Assembly (NCBI GenBank): GCA_973895155.1
Contig: OZ316898.1
Coordinates: 16,120,001 to 16,184,000 of the forward strand
Reading direction: 5' to 3'
Origin: Marsupella aquatica
Lineage: Eukaryota; Marchantiophyta
DNA: 64,000 nucleotides
Shown: positions 21,060-31,234 of the stretch, in pieces
How positions within the stretch are numbered: the first letter of the stretch is position 1
How the letters are laid out: every line of letters starts with the position of its first letter
Translations under genes and position numbers: made by a program
Notes under the pieces: model-generated
Database searches by the model: none
What the model saw: only the letters and a program-made list of their open reading frames with translations
What the model was told of the DNA's origin: nothing

Positions 21060-21856
21060 CAAATAGAAATTGGGAGCAATAGAGGATGTCAGTTGCAGCT
21101 CTACCTTTGCCAGTGATACACTCTCGCTGTTTGCAACACTCTGCCAAAATCTGAGCTCAAACCGCAGCCGATTGCCCTTCCAACTCGAAATGAAATTTCG
21201 CCCCAAGCTCAGAATCCCGAAACTGGACACGTAGCAGATCGTGCATGCTAAAGTGCATACTAAACGATGTCGGTTGCAGCTCTAACTTTGCCAGTGATAC
21301 ATTCTCGCTGTTTCCAATGCTCTGGCAAAGTCTGAGCTTAAACTGTAGCCAATTTCCCTTCCAACTCGAAGTGAAATTTTGCCCCAAGCTCAGAATTGCG
21401 AAACTGGAGACGTAACAGATCGTGCATGCTAAAGTGCATATCAAACGATTCGATTGCAGCTCTAACTTTGCCAGTGATACATTCTTGCTGTTTCCAATGC
21501 TCTGGCAAAATCTGAGCTCAAACCGCAGCCGATTGCCCTTCCAACTCGAAGTGAAATTTCACCCCGAGCTCAGAATCGCGAAACTAGAGACGTAGCAGAT
21601 CGCGCATGCTAAAGTGCATACCAAACAATGTCGGTTGCAGCTCTAACTTTGCCAGTGATACATTCTCGCTGTTTCCAATGCTCTGGCAAAGTCTGAGCTT
21701 AAACTGCAGCCGATTGCCCTTCCAACTCGAAGTGAAATTTCGTCCCAAGCTCAGAATCGCGAAACTGGAGACATAGCAGATCGCGCATGCTAAAGTGCAT
21801 ACCAAACGATGTCGGTTACAGCTCTAACTTTGTCAGTGATACATTCTCGCTGTTTC
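21060..21856 (-). repeat. LINE 4 5' monomer array
   Basis: Units of about 181 bp starting near 21087, 21269, 21450, 21630 and 21811. The array ends in CTGTTTC at the copia junction. Confidence 0.85.
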
Positions 21857-24569
21857 AATCTCTAGAAAGGAAATCAATTACATGCTAGAAATATGGCAAG
21901 ACTAGACATATGAAGAGAGATTGTCGAGTCAAGTAGACTCATCAACCATCAGCAAATGTAACCACTGATGTACGTTGATGTGATCAATTTACTCAATGAT
22001 GATATTTATGATGCCAAGGTTTTGCTCTCAACGTAGTGTCACATCCAGGTGATGATGATTGGATACTAGATAGTGCATGTACCTTTCACATTTGCTCTAG
22101 GAGAGATCTTTTTTGTTCTTACACGATTTCCAACGGTTCAGTGTTGATGGGAAATGGAATCCCATGTCAAGTAGTTGGACTTGGATCTGTGAGATTTTAG
22201 ATGTTTGATGGTGTTGTGAGGACATTGAGAAATGTGAGACATATTCTCAGCATGATGAAAAATCTCATTTCACTTGGAGTGTTATAAGCAAATGGCCATT
22301 GGTGAAGTTTTGCTAATGGTGTCCTTCAAGTTTCAACTAGTACTAAAGTTCTGTTAAAGGGAAAGAGACATAAAAATCTATCTGTTGTGGAGGGCAATGT
22401 AGTCTGTGATGAAGCCAATGTAACCTTATCTCGTGAGAAGAAAGCCCGGTTGTGGCACTTCAGATTGGGTCACATGAGTGAAAAATGTTTGGCTGTTCTT
22501 TAGAAAAAAAGATTACTTTCTAATTTACAATCTTGTAAATTAGATTTGTATGAGCATTGTGTGCTTGGAAAGCAACATAGTAAATCCTTCGAAGTTGGAA
22601 CTCACACCAGCAAGGAGGTACTTGAGTATGTACATAGTGATGTGTGGTGACTCGCCCCTACTCCCTCACATTCTGGAAGAGTTTATTATGTCATGTTCAT
22701 TGACAATTACTCAAGGTATGTGTGGATATACTTTCTACACAATAAATCTGATTGTTTTGTCACTTTTAAGGAGTGGAAAGCCCAAGTTACGTATTGAACT
22801 AGTAACAAGGTGAGATATTTTTGATCGAATAACGGCGGTGAATACGGTTTTGGTGAATTTGGAACGGATTGTAAAGAGCAGGGGATTACATGCCATCTCA
22901 CAACAAGTTATACTCCTCAGCAAAATGGTGTTTTTGATAGGCTCAACCGAACACCATTGGAGCGCTCGAGGAGTATGTTGAGCCAATCATGCTTACCACA
23001 TGAATTTTGGGCAAAAATTGTCAACACTACAACTTATTTGGTAAATTTCTCTCCATCTAGTGCAATTGGATTCAAGATGCCATTTGAAATGAGGTACGGG
23101 CGTCAAACAAATTAATCACATCTGAGGATTTTTGGATGTCATGCTATGTGCTTACACCTTTCTAGCTTTGTTCTAAGTTGGAGTCTAGGCCGAGGAAGTG
23201 CATTTTCCTTGGATATCAGAAAGGTGTACAAGGTTATAGGTTATGAGATCCAGTAACCTCTAAGTTAATTATCAGTAGAGATGTTTCCTTTAATGAATCC
23301 TAATCATCAAAGGAGGTGAATAGTTCTTAGGGCTCCCATACTGACAAGGGAAAATCTCCTATCCCGGACCCGGTTGGGGGGAGATAAGTCACGATGATGT
23401 TCATGACAAGAGGAAAGAGATGCTATGGAGCTAGTTCCTATAATGGAACAAGAGGAGCCAACAACAACAGAAGATTAGCTTGAATCATCTACTAGAAGAA
23501 TATCCAATTGTTCTACTAGAGCTCCTACGAAGTATGGACAATGGACAGATTCATCAAGGCTAGACGATGCTGACATTGCACATGATGATGATGATAGGGC
23601 ACTGATCTTGGAAGAAAGAGAACTTTCTTCATAGCATGATGCGTACATTTCAGACAAGAAAGATGAATGGAATGCAACAATGCAGAGAGAATTGTAATCT
23701 TTAAGTGACAATAAAACATGGGAGCTGGTGCAACTGCCAAATAATCAACAAGTGGTGGACAGCAAGTGGATTTACAAGCTGAAGGACAACTCTTTAGATA
23801 GAGGAGGCAAGATATACAAGGCAAGGCTTGTTGCTAAGGGATTCACTCAGGAGAAGGGAGTGGATTATAATGAGGTTTTCTCACCAGTTGCCAAGTATTC
23901 CATGATACAAATTTTGTGTCAACTTGTTGTATTTTTTTATTTGGTTTTAGATCAAATGGATGTTGATACTGCTTTTCTCTATGGCACCTTGGAGGAACAA
24001 ATTTTCAAGAGGCAACCACTGGGCTTTGGGAAGAAGGGCCAAGAGAGTTTAGTTTGCAAATTGCTTAAGTCCCTATATGGATTGAAGCAAGCTCCTTGGC
24101 AATGGACCAAGCAATTTCATGATTTCATGTTTGCACAAGGATTCAATGGGATGGTGTATCATGACCCTTGTGTGTATACAAAATCAGTCAAGAATGGTGT
24201 GTTTGGTTGTCTGGAAATAAGGAGGTCAACGACTGGGTATGTGTTTACTCTTGGAGGAGGATGCATAAGTTAAAGATCTACCTTGTAGAAGTGTGTATCT
24301 CAGTCTATTACAGAAGCAGAATATGTTGTAGCAGCAAAAATAGCAAATGAAGCAATTTGGTTGGACAAGTTGGTCATTGAGATGGGATTGGAGCATGGAA
24401 AAATGACTCTTCATTGTGACAGCCAGAGTGTGCTTCACCTAGCTATTAACCAGGTTATGGATAACAGGGCAAAACACATTGACATCAAGTACCATTTTAT
24501 TAGGCAAGCAGTGTCTGAAAAAATATTTGAGCTAGTCAAGATTGATGGAAAGCTCAACCCGGCTGATGC
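21857..24569 (+). mobile_element. Degenerate Ty1/copia retrotransposon, left part
   Basis: Reads in order through copia domains with many stops and shifts: a gag CCHC knuckle (KYGKTRHMKRDC, about 21890), a GAG-pre-integrase-like piece (ALWHLRLGHMS-like, about 22450), integrase (HSDVW, FIDNYSRYVW, TPQQNGV), and RT from about 23728 (KLVAKGFTQ-like, GVDYNEVFSPV, QMDVDTAFLYG, SLYGLKQAPWQW). The YVDD catalytic box is absent: KSVKNG at about 24195 jumps directly to EIRRSTTGYVFTLGG. RNase H (SITEAEYVVAA, CDSQSVLHLA, RAKHIDIKYHF) continues to the CACTA insertion. The 5' LTR and start of gag are missing, replaced by LINE 4. Confidence 0.85.
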
Positions 24570-24580
24570 CACTAGAAGAA
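24570..24580 (+). repeat. CACTA B terminal inverted repeat, left
   Basis: CACTAGAAGAA, the 3' end of the element relative to its genes. Preceded by the TGC target duplication. Confidence 0.92.
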
Positions 24581-24606
24581 TCCGAGGTGAACTGAGACCG
24601 CAATAT

Positions 24607-24876
24607 GTGACTCATTTTGGCTCATGTGACTTCATTGTGACTCAACGTGACTTGACCCACGCTGTGACCCTTGGAGTTGCAAAAGTTGAGACCAAAAAAT
24701 GGAAGTCACTATTGATACTAGGCTTTGCAACTCGCTTGATACCCATTTGTGACTGATCTGTGACTTTATTGTGGAGTCTAGCCTTGTTTCGACGTGACTA
24801 CAATATGACTTCAGCGAGTCACATCGTAAGTCACAAACATGACTTACCCGCATTCAACAACGACTAGCATGTGACT
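24607..24876. repeat. CACTA B subterminal GTGACT motif cluster
   Basis: By eye, eight GTGACT and three AGTCAC hexamers lie in about 270 bp, with further one-base variants (TGACTT, TGACCC), often as CATGTGACT or ACGTGACT. Short motifs repeated in both orientations next to the terminus are the usual binding sites for TNPA-type proteins. From 24877 to 25424 the DNA is AT-rich with no gene seen. Confidence 0.75.
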
Positions 24877-27117
24877 ATTTAGTGTCACAGGAGAGACCAA
24901 TGGAGACCCTGGCCCGCGTCACACAACAGAATCATTTGGGACTCTATATACTCATGTTTATAACTAATAAGGTTCACATGCAAGTTATAACCATGACTAA
25001 TGAACACAGAGGGACAGTTCATAAGGAGAGAGAGCACTCGACATTACAATACATAGAAACCTGATGTTCTAACTTTAGAAATATAACACATTGAATACAA
25101 GAAATGAACATAGCATGAATGACATCCACATGAAACAAAGCATCATATAAGCACATCCTACATAAAACATTCATAAGAATTAAACACAATCACAATCTTG
25201 CTAAAAAATGAAGATCATTTGAATTCCAATGGAATAGTTTACAATGTGATCAATGTAATTCAAACAAAATAAGAACTCATAATTGATGACTGTAGGATGA
25301 GATAACTGAAAGCACATGCATGATACTATGAATCTCCAAGAGGACATGATTCTTGTACTGCTTCTTGACATCTAAAATCTACATAACATGACTCACACTA
25401 CAAACAAATAATGGCATGACATTGTTATGAATCCTCTATGAACTTGCTTGGCCATAATACCAAAGAACCTGCAGCATCTCCAAGTGTCTTTTGAGGAGGA
25501 TCATCATTTGTGTTTGGAATGGGAAGGACAACTTTAGGTTTCACTAATAATGTGACTAACACTACTGAATAATAACCTGGGGGAATCCTCTTGCCATGGA
25601 ACGTTGTGGAACCAACCTGCACTCTGCCAAATCCTACTCGTGTTCCACTCTCATCAACAGCTAACAAGCCACTTTGTCCCTCAGCATTAGGTGCTTTCCC
25701 CACTTCCACCTTAGATCTTTCTGCCAGCACCGTTCTTGGAGGTTTGTATGAAACCTTTGACGTGGCTCTGCTCTCACCAGCAGACTTGCTTCGTGTGCGC
25801 ATGCTTTCTCTCTTCACAGCAGTGAAGCTAGGCTCAGTAGGTTCCTCTGTTAGGACTGTCACAGTAGCAGGTTCATCACCTGGGAGTGTCATACCAACTA
25901 ACTCTTTGGTTGGATTTATCTCAACAAGAGGCACACCTGTCATTGAGAATGATACATTCTGCAAATCATTTATCTCTGCAATGGAGTCAAGATCGACATA
26001 GCATGAATCTGGCTCAATGGTATCATTGTCATGCTTGCTGATATCCTCATTTGCCCCAACATTGATATCATCCACTCCCTTGCCAATGTCATCCTCATCC
26101 AAACATGGTTGACTGCCCTCTGTCAAACAAGTTGCTTGTACAGACCGCAACTAGTTGCCTCTAAATTACAGCGAGTATATGCCAGGTTCTCATACTTCTT
26201 CTCTGTAGCACCTGTCTTATTCTCTATGGACACAACAACCACAATATATGTTACTGAAAATAACACATTCAACAAACAATGTCAATTCAAACTATACATT
26301 TAATAATCATAGCCCACATAGTTGTAAAGGCCTTACCTTCAAGCCTACATGTCGTTGGCATGCCAGAAGAGTGCATCGACTTTGCCACCTCAAGTGGTGA
26401 TGGTGGAACTCCTGCAGAATTGGAATCAATTTTATCTCTCATCGACACAACAGCTTCCATTAATTTCTTGAAGTTCACATGGAACAAGTCAGTCAATGAA
26501 TTCAAACGTTCATTGATCTCTGGAAGACATGTTTCGACAGCCTTCAAACGACCACTTATCTCTGTAAGTGAAGATCCACCTCCCTACATGACACAGGGGT
26601 ATAGGTTCAATCACTCCATATGAAATGTTGGGCAATATATGCACAATCAATGTTATATACAGTGTACACCTGAAATTCAACGCAGGTCATTCAATTACCA
26701 ATCAGAACTCATATAACTTACATGCTTGGAGGATTCAGATGCACCCTCTTGAGCCCGGGTGTTCACAATTTCAGCCCTCAACTCTTCTTTTGAAGGGCTT
26801 TGCCCCAATTGGGCTTTCTGCACATGCATGGTAAACACAAGTTATCGATCAATATTCAGGGAACGTACACTAAAAAACAAAGTTTACATGTATGGGTTTA
26901 CACTAAAAAACAGTACATAGTGTAGCATAAATTACATAGCTAGGCCATTCGAGTTGGAAGGGCAATCGGCTGCGGTTTGAGCTCAGATTTTGGCAGAGTG
27001 TTGCAAACAGCGAGAGTGTATCACTGGCAAAGGTAGAGCTGCAACTGACATCCTCTACTGCTCCCAATTTCTATTTGTCGTCTAAGAGTACATTCTAACA
27101 ACAGTTTCAGCTTTGTG

Positions 27118-27888
27118 ATGGCAACGGAGGAGATTGCCCATCTCAAGGCTTTGCTTGAGAAAATCTTAGTTGTGGCTGAAAACTCCGCAATTGAGATTAC
27201 CACGCTCAGCAAGGAGGTGACGGAGCTAAAGAATGAGAATGTCAAGCAAAAGAGGTTGATTAGTGATCTTCGATCTCAAACTCAGGAGAATGGTAAGCAA
27301 CTCTCATTGCTTGCATCGTGTTTTGGAGACATGGAGAAGAGTATGTGCCCTGAGAAATCAGTGATACATGAGGCTGTAGGGGAGATTGAGGAGAAGCTCA
27401 AAACCTTTGCACAGGCTGCAAAACAATCACATATGGAATTTGTCCAAGCCAAGGAGGAGGAGAGGAGAGCACTAGAAGAAGAACACAAGAACCAGCATGC
27501 AAGAGTCAGCAACTGCAAAATATCAGGCCTTGTTGAGGAGGAGAAGGAAGACACCAAGAAGGTAGCAATTTCATTCTTCCAATCTCAGATGAAAGTGCAT
27601 GACCCTATCATTTTGCAAGCATATAGGATTGGGCAAAAGAAGGGGGACCTTCCACGTCCAATCTTGGTGAAGTTTGCAGCTGAATCCGAGAAAGCTAGAG
27701 TGATGGCTAACAGGAGCATGCTTAAAGGGCTAAGGATTTGGTTGGATGATGATCTGACTCCCACACAAGTCCAAGCAAGGAAAATTGAGCTTGAGAAGGT
27801 GAGGGTAGCCAAAGACCAAGGATTGGTAGCCTACTTGCGCAATGGACAAGCTGTTGTTACCAATAAGAAGAGAGTTGTTTCTAAATGA
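27118..27888 (+). CDS. LINE 5 ORF1: L1-type RNA-binding chaperone
   Basis: 256 residues, near identical to the LINE 1 copy: coiled-coil N-half and RRM-like C-half with AYRIGQKKG and RPILVKFA. ATG at 27118, with an in-frame GTG just before it. The TGA at 27886-27888 is followed in the same frame by ORF2. Confidence 0.9.
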   Translation: MATEEIAHLKALLEKILVVAENSAIEITTLSKEVTELKNENVKQKRLISDLRSQTQENGKQLSLLASCFGDMEKSMCPEKSVIHEAVGEIEEKLKTFAQAAKQSHMEFVQAKEEERRALEEEHKNQHARVSNCKISGLVEEEKEDTKKVAISFFQSQMKVHDPIILQAYRIGQKKGDLPRPILVKFAAESEKARVMANRSMLKGLRIWLDDDLTPTQVQARKIELEKVRVAKDQGLVAYLRNGQAVVTNKKRVVSK

Positions 27889-27909
27889 TGGATTGGGACC
27901 TTGAGAGTC

Positions 27910-30900
27910 ATGGCATGGAATGTTTCAGGACTTTCCATAGAAACAACAATTGGAGGGGAACCTTTGTTTGAGAATTTTGACATCTTGCTTTTCATGGAGA
28001 CTTGGGAATATGAGGGAAATGCTCTACCTAGCATTAAAGGCTTTACTTGCATACAATCCATCTTCAATGAGAAGAAGACCACACGGGGAAGAGGGTTTGG
28101 AGGCATTGCTGTCTACACCAAGAATCAACTTCAACACATCACCTCTATTGAACATGAAGATCCCAGCAAGCAGTTCATGGTGGTGAGACTTCATACCAGA
28201 GGTACTCCATCATTTCTGATTGTCACCTACTTTGCTCCCCTTAATATGAATGTCTATAAGATGGGAATTGCTGATGCACATTATCCATTTCATAGGTTAA
28301 TCCAAGTCATTCATGATATATCACCACTAGGGGAGACATGGATAGTGGGGGACTTTAATGCCAGGGTATCTAATGAACAATTTACTGAAAGTGAGGACTT
28401 AGGAACTTTACCTTGGTCATCATGTAGTGAAGAGATACCTTGGGTGAGAGAGGCTCTTGACACCAGAACAAATGACATGACACGTCACTTTTTGCATTTG
28501 GGAGCTTCTTGTAATCTAAGAATATTGAATGGGCTTGAGAGATTTCCCCAATCATCTGGTTACACTTTTAGATCTAAACAAGGATGTAGTACCATTGATT
28601 ACCTTCTTGCCTCACCTACCTCTGCCACTAGAGTGGTTGACTTTCAAATACTTGATCAACAACCAGAGTCTTCACACTTGCCTTTGTTGTTCCATCTTGA
28701 CCTGACCACAATCCCAAACAAAGTGCATAGAAAGCCAGTACCCAAACCTCTGTTTCTAGACCCTGATAGAGAAGTCATCTTCAAAGCCAACTTTGAACAT
28801 CTTCTCCATACCCTGGATGATCAGATTGAGCTCTCAGAAGTCATAGCACAAGCAGCAGCCTCTACTTTCTCCACCAAACCCCCTAGAAAGCAAAACATGA
28901 AGGCTTGGTTTGACGAGGATTGTGCTAGAGCAAGGATGCAAGCAAGATCACATTCAAGGGAAAAGAGACTTTTGGCATTCACTATGTACAAGAACTTCAT
29001 CAAACACAAGAAGAGGTGCTTCTTGAAGAGTCATCAACAATCACTATGTGAGGAGTTCATCAAACATCCAAAACATTTTTGGGAGAGAATGCAATCAGGC
29101 AAGACTACTCCCCCCTTGGATCACCAGGACCTGGTAACCTATGTCACATCCTTGTATTTCTTTCCAGATGCTAGTGGCATGCCTTTGCCCCTTGGGGACA
29201 CCATTCAGTTTACAGAGAGGGAGGTGAAGGTGCATCTTTCCCACATGCAACATGGGAAAGCTAAAGATCTGTTGGGCCTGAACTTGGAGCTTCTTTTGTG
29301 GGGAGGACCCTCTTTACTAACAAACTTGGTGCATGAGCTGAATCAAGCAATGGCTTTAGGTTTACCTAAAGCTTGGATGACCAGAAGAGTGGTGCCTATC
29401 TTCAAGGCAGGCAACAAGGACGATGTGCACAACTACAGAACCATCATGGTAGGCAATACTTTTGCTAAAGTTTTGGGAGGACTACTTGAAGCCAGATTAA
29501 GCTCTTGGTTGGAGAGTGAGATGAAAAGGGCACCTTCACAAGCAGGTTTTAGGAGAGAATTCAGCACTATGGATCACATTCTCTGCTTGAGGGTGTTGTG
29601 TGAAAAGGCCAAATCTCCACATAAACCATTATTTTGCTTGTTTGTGGACTTCTCCAAGGCCTTTGACAAAGTTTCCCGATCCAAGCTTTGGGATAGGATG
29701 GTGGAGTTGGAAGTGCCTGAAGAGCTCAGGTTGGCTGTTTCTAAATTGTACCAAGAAGTGCGCATCAAACTTTCAAAGGAAACCTCTGAAGAAATCTGGA
29801 GCACTCTTGGGGTGATCCAAGGTTGTCCTCTCTCACCAACTCTCTTTGGCATCTTCATTGATCAGCTACACAACATTTTGGAGGAGCATGGCGGAGTTGG
29901 CACTCAATTGGGTAGGTTTGTCCTCCAACTTCTTATATTTGCAGATGATGTGGTCCTACTTGCTCATGCTCAAGAAGCTTTGCAAAGACATCTCAATGCC
30001 TTGGAGGAGTTTTGTCAAGCAACAGGGATGGTAGTCAACCTCAAGAAGACCAAGTGTTTGGGCATTGGCACACGACAAAATCCAGAGCTCTACTTCCAAG
30101 GGAATCTGGTGGAATTTGTGAGGACCTACAAATACCTTGGGGTGGAGTTCTCTCAAAACTTGAGTTGGGCCTCATGTGTAAAATCTAGGGCTGCCAATGG
30201 GTACAGAGCTTTTTATGCATTCATGAACAAATGCAAAAGAGCTGGTCTACACACTTGGAGGTTAAGGAAACATCTCTTTGGAGCTTTGGTGAAACCAGTC
30301 ATTCTTTATGGAGCACCAATTTGGGGAGCAGGTGTGTCTAAATCTGGGTGGCAACAGATTGAGGGGCTGCAAAAGCTATTTCTTGAGATGGAGCTTGGGA
30401 TCAAGTCACAAACCCCATATGCACTTACACTTGCAGAGGCAGGCTTGTTTCCTTTGGAGGTGGAGGCACTCTTCCACACACTCAAATACATCATGCGTGT
30501 AAGAGAGTTGGAGGAAAACAGATTTCCTTTTCATGCCTTGCGCTCATCTTCAGCTAAAGGGTGGTATGCAGATGTGTGCAGGTGGGCCCATGCTTGGGAT
30601 TTTCCTGAACATGAATGGCCAACACACCCAACCAAGCTAAGAGCAAAACTTGAGCAAAAGGCTTTGCACAAACTTTGGCATGAACCTAGCCCACGGCAGC
30701 AATACTACATGAGAGATGTGAACCCCATGAAGAAATATCGAGAACAAGAATACTTATCTAGCACTATCTCAGTACAACTTAGACAACTTATTGCTCAGTA
30801 TAGACTAAGCTCACACCACCTTGAAGTAGAACAAGGGAGATGGAAGGATATTGACAGGAAAAAGAGGGTTTGTCAACTATGTGATAGCTCTAGTATAGAG

Positions 30901-31104
30901 AATGAATATCATGTATTCATTGCTTGCAAGTTTTATGAGGGGGTTAGGATGGCATCTCAAATCTTGGTGAAAGATTTGTATGCATTGTTTGGTCTGCCCC
31001 CTCAGCAACTTGGAAGATATATCTTTGCGGTGGATAGGGAAAGGAGAATAGGTTTGGAAAATCTTTCAGGGCTCTCTAGGTCCATAGTTTCTTTGAGGAC
31101 ATAG
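27910..31104 (+). CDS. LINE 5 ORF2: APE endonuclease-reverse transcriptase
   Basis: Uninterrupted, about 1064 residues, with the same domain order as LINE 1 ORF2: APE (WNVSGL, GDFNAR), RT (FVDFSKAFDKV, FADDVVLL) and a C-terminal CCHC-like motif. It differs from LINE 1 at scattered residues, for example METW where LINE 1 has TETW; that Glu is the expected catalytic residue and is kept. ATG at 27910 lies 21 nt after the ORF1 stop. Confidence 0.92.
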   Translation: MAWNVSGLSIETTIGGEPLFENFDILLFMETWEYEGNALPSIKGFTCIQSIFNEKKTTRGRGFGGIAVYTKNQLQHITSIEHEDPSKQFMVVRLHTRGTPSFLIVTYFAPLNMNVYKMGIADAHYPFHRLIQVIHDISPLGETWIVGDFNARVSNEQFTESEDLGTLPWSSCSEEIPWVREALDTRTNDMTRHFLHLGASCNLRILNGLERFPQSSGYTFRSKQGCSTIDYLLASPTSATRVVDFQILDQQPESSHLPLLFHLDLTTIPNKVHRKPVPKPLFLDPDREVIFKANFEHLLHTLDDQIELSEVIAQAAASTFSTKPPRKQNMKAWFDEDCARARMQARSHSREKRLLAFTMYKNFIKHKKRCFLKSHQQSLCEEFIKHPKHFWERMQSGKTTPPLDHQDLVTYVTSLYFFPDASGMPLPLGDTIQFTEREVKVHLSHMQHGKAKDLLGLNLELLLWGGPSLLTNLVHELNQAMALGLPKAWMTRRVVPIFKAGNKDDVHNYRTIMVGNTFAKVLGGLLEARLSSWLESEMKRAPSQAGFRREFSTMDHILCLRVLCEKAKSPHKPLFCLFVDFSKAFDKVSRSKLWDRMVELEVPEELRLAVSKLYQEVRIKLSKETSEEIWSTLGVIQGCPLSPTLFGIFIDQLHNILEEHGGVGTQLGRFVLQLLIFADDVVLLAHAQEALQRHLNALEEFCQATGMVVNLKKTKCLGIGTRQNPELYFQGNLVEFVRTYKYLGVEFSQNLSWASCVKSRAANGYRAFYAFMNKCKRAGLHTWRLRKHLFGALVKPVILYGAPIWGAGVSKSGWQQIEGLQKLFLEMELGIKSQTPYALTLAEAGLFPLEVEALFHTLKYIMRVRELEENRFPFHALRSSSAKGWYADVCRWAHAWDFPEHEWPTHPTKLRAKLEQKALHKLWHEPSPRQQYYMRDVNPMKKYREQEYLSSTISVQLRQLIAQYRLSSHHLEVEQGRWKDIDRKKRVCQLCDSSSIENEYHVFIACKFYEGVRMASQILVKDLYALFGLPPQQLGRYIFAVDRERRIGLENLSGLSRSIVSLRT

Positions 31105-31234
31105 TTGTCCTCTTCTGAGCAATCTCTTTTGGTTGCTCTTTTCTTTGATTGCATTGTACTTTACTTTTTGTGGCAGCTCCTTTGACTTTCATGGTCCCGG
31201 AGCTTATAATACATTACCATTACCATTACCATTA
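31095..31234 (+). promoter_or_regulatory. LINE 3' UTR: three hairpins and hexamer tail
   Basis: Three perfect 6-bp stems in a row: GAGGAC/GTCCTC (31095-31100 with 31107-31112), GAGCAA/TTGCTC (31117-31122 with 31133-31138) and AGCTCC/GGAGCT (31175-31180 with 31199-31204). A (CATTAC)n tail follows from 31211. The same elements end all the other LINE copies here. LINE families of the stringent type use 3' hairpins for template recognition; that role is inferred for this family. Confidence 0.7.

Larger units (their letters stand above)
16891..21856 (-). mobile_element. LINE copy 4, full length, ORF2 broken
   Basis: Tail at 16891, ORF2 (17021-20215), ORF1 (20237-21019) and about 4.2 monomers to 21856. 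The left flank is the repeat-rich end of CACTA C and the right flank is copia gag. These flanks do not belong together, and no target duplication was found. Either a rearrangement or an assembly join through the LINE explains this. Confidence 0.88.
26951..31234 (+). mobile_element. LINE copy 5, both ORFs intact
   Basis: Starts with about 0.6 monomer (26951-27060), then ORF1, ORF2, hairpin 3' UTR and a (CATTAC)n tail. CCATTC occurs on both sides (26945-26950 and 31235-31240), a candidate 6-bp target duplication, though CCATT can also be read as tail. It sits in an intron of the CACTA B accessory gene: exon end AKRL plus GTAAGA lies right of it and the next exon at about 26820 lies left of it. 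It is 5'-truncated in the monomer array but fully coding. Confidence 0.92.
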
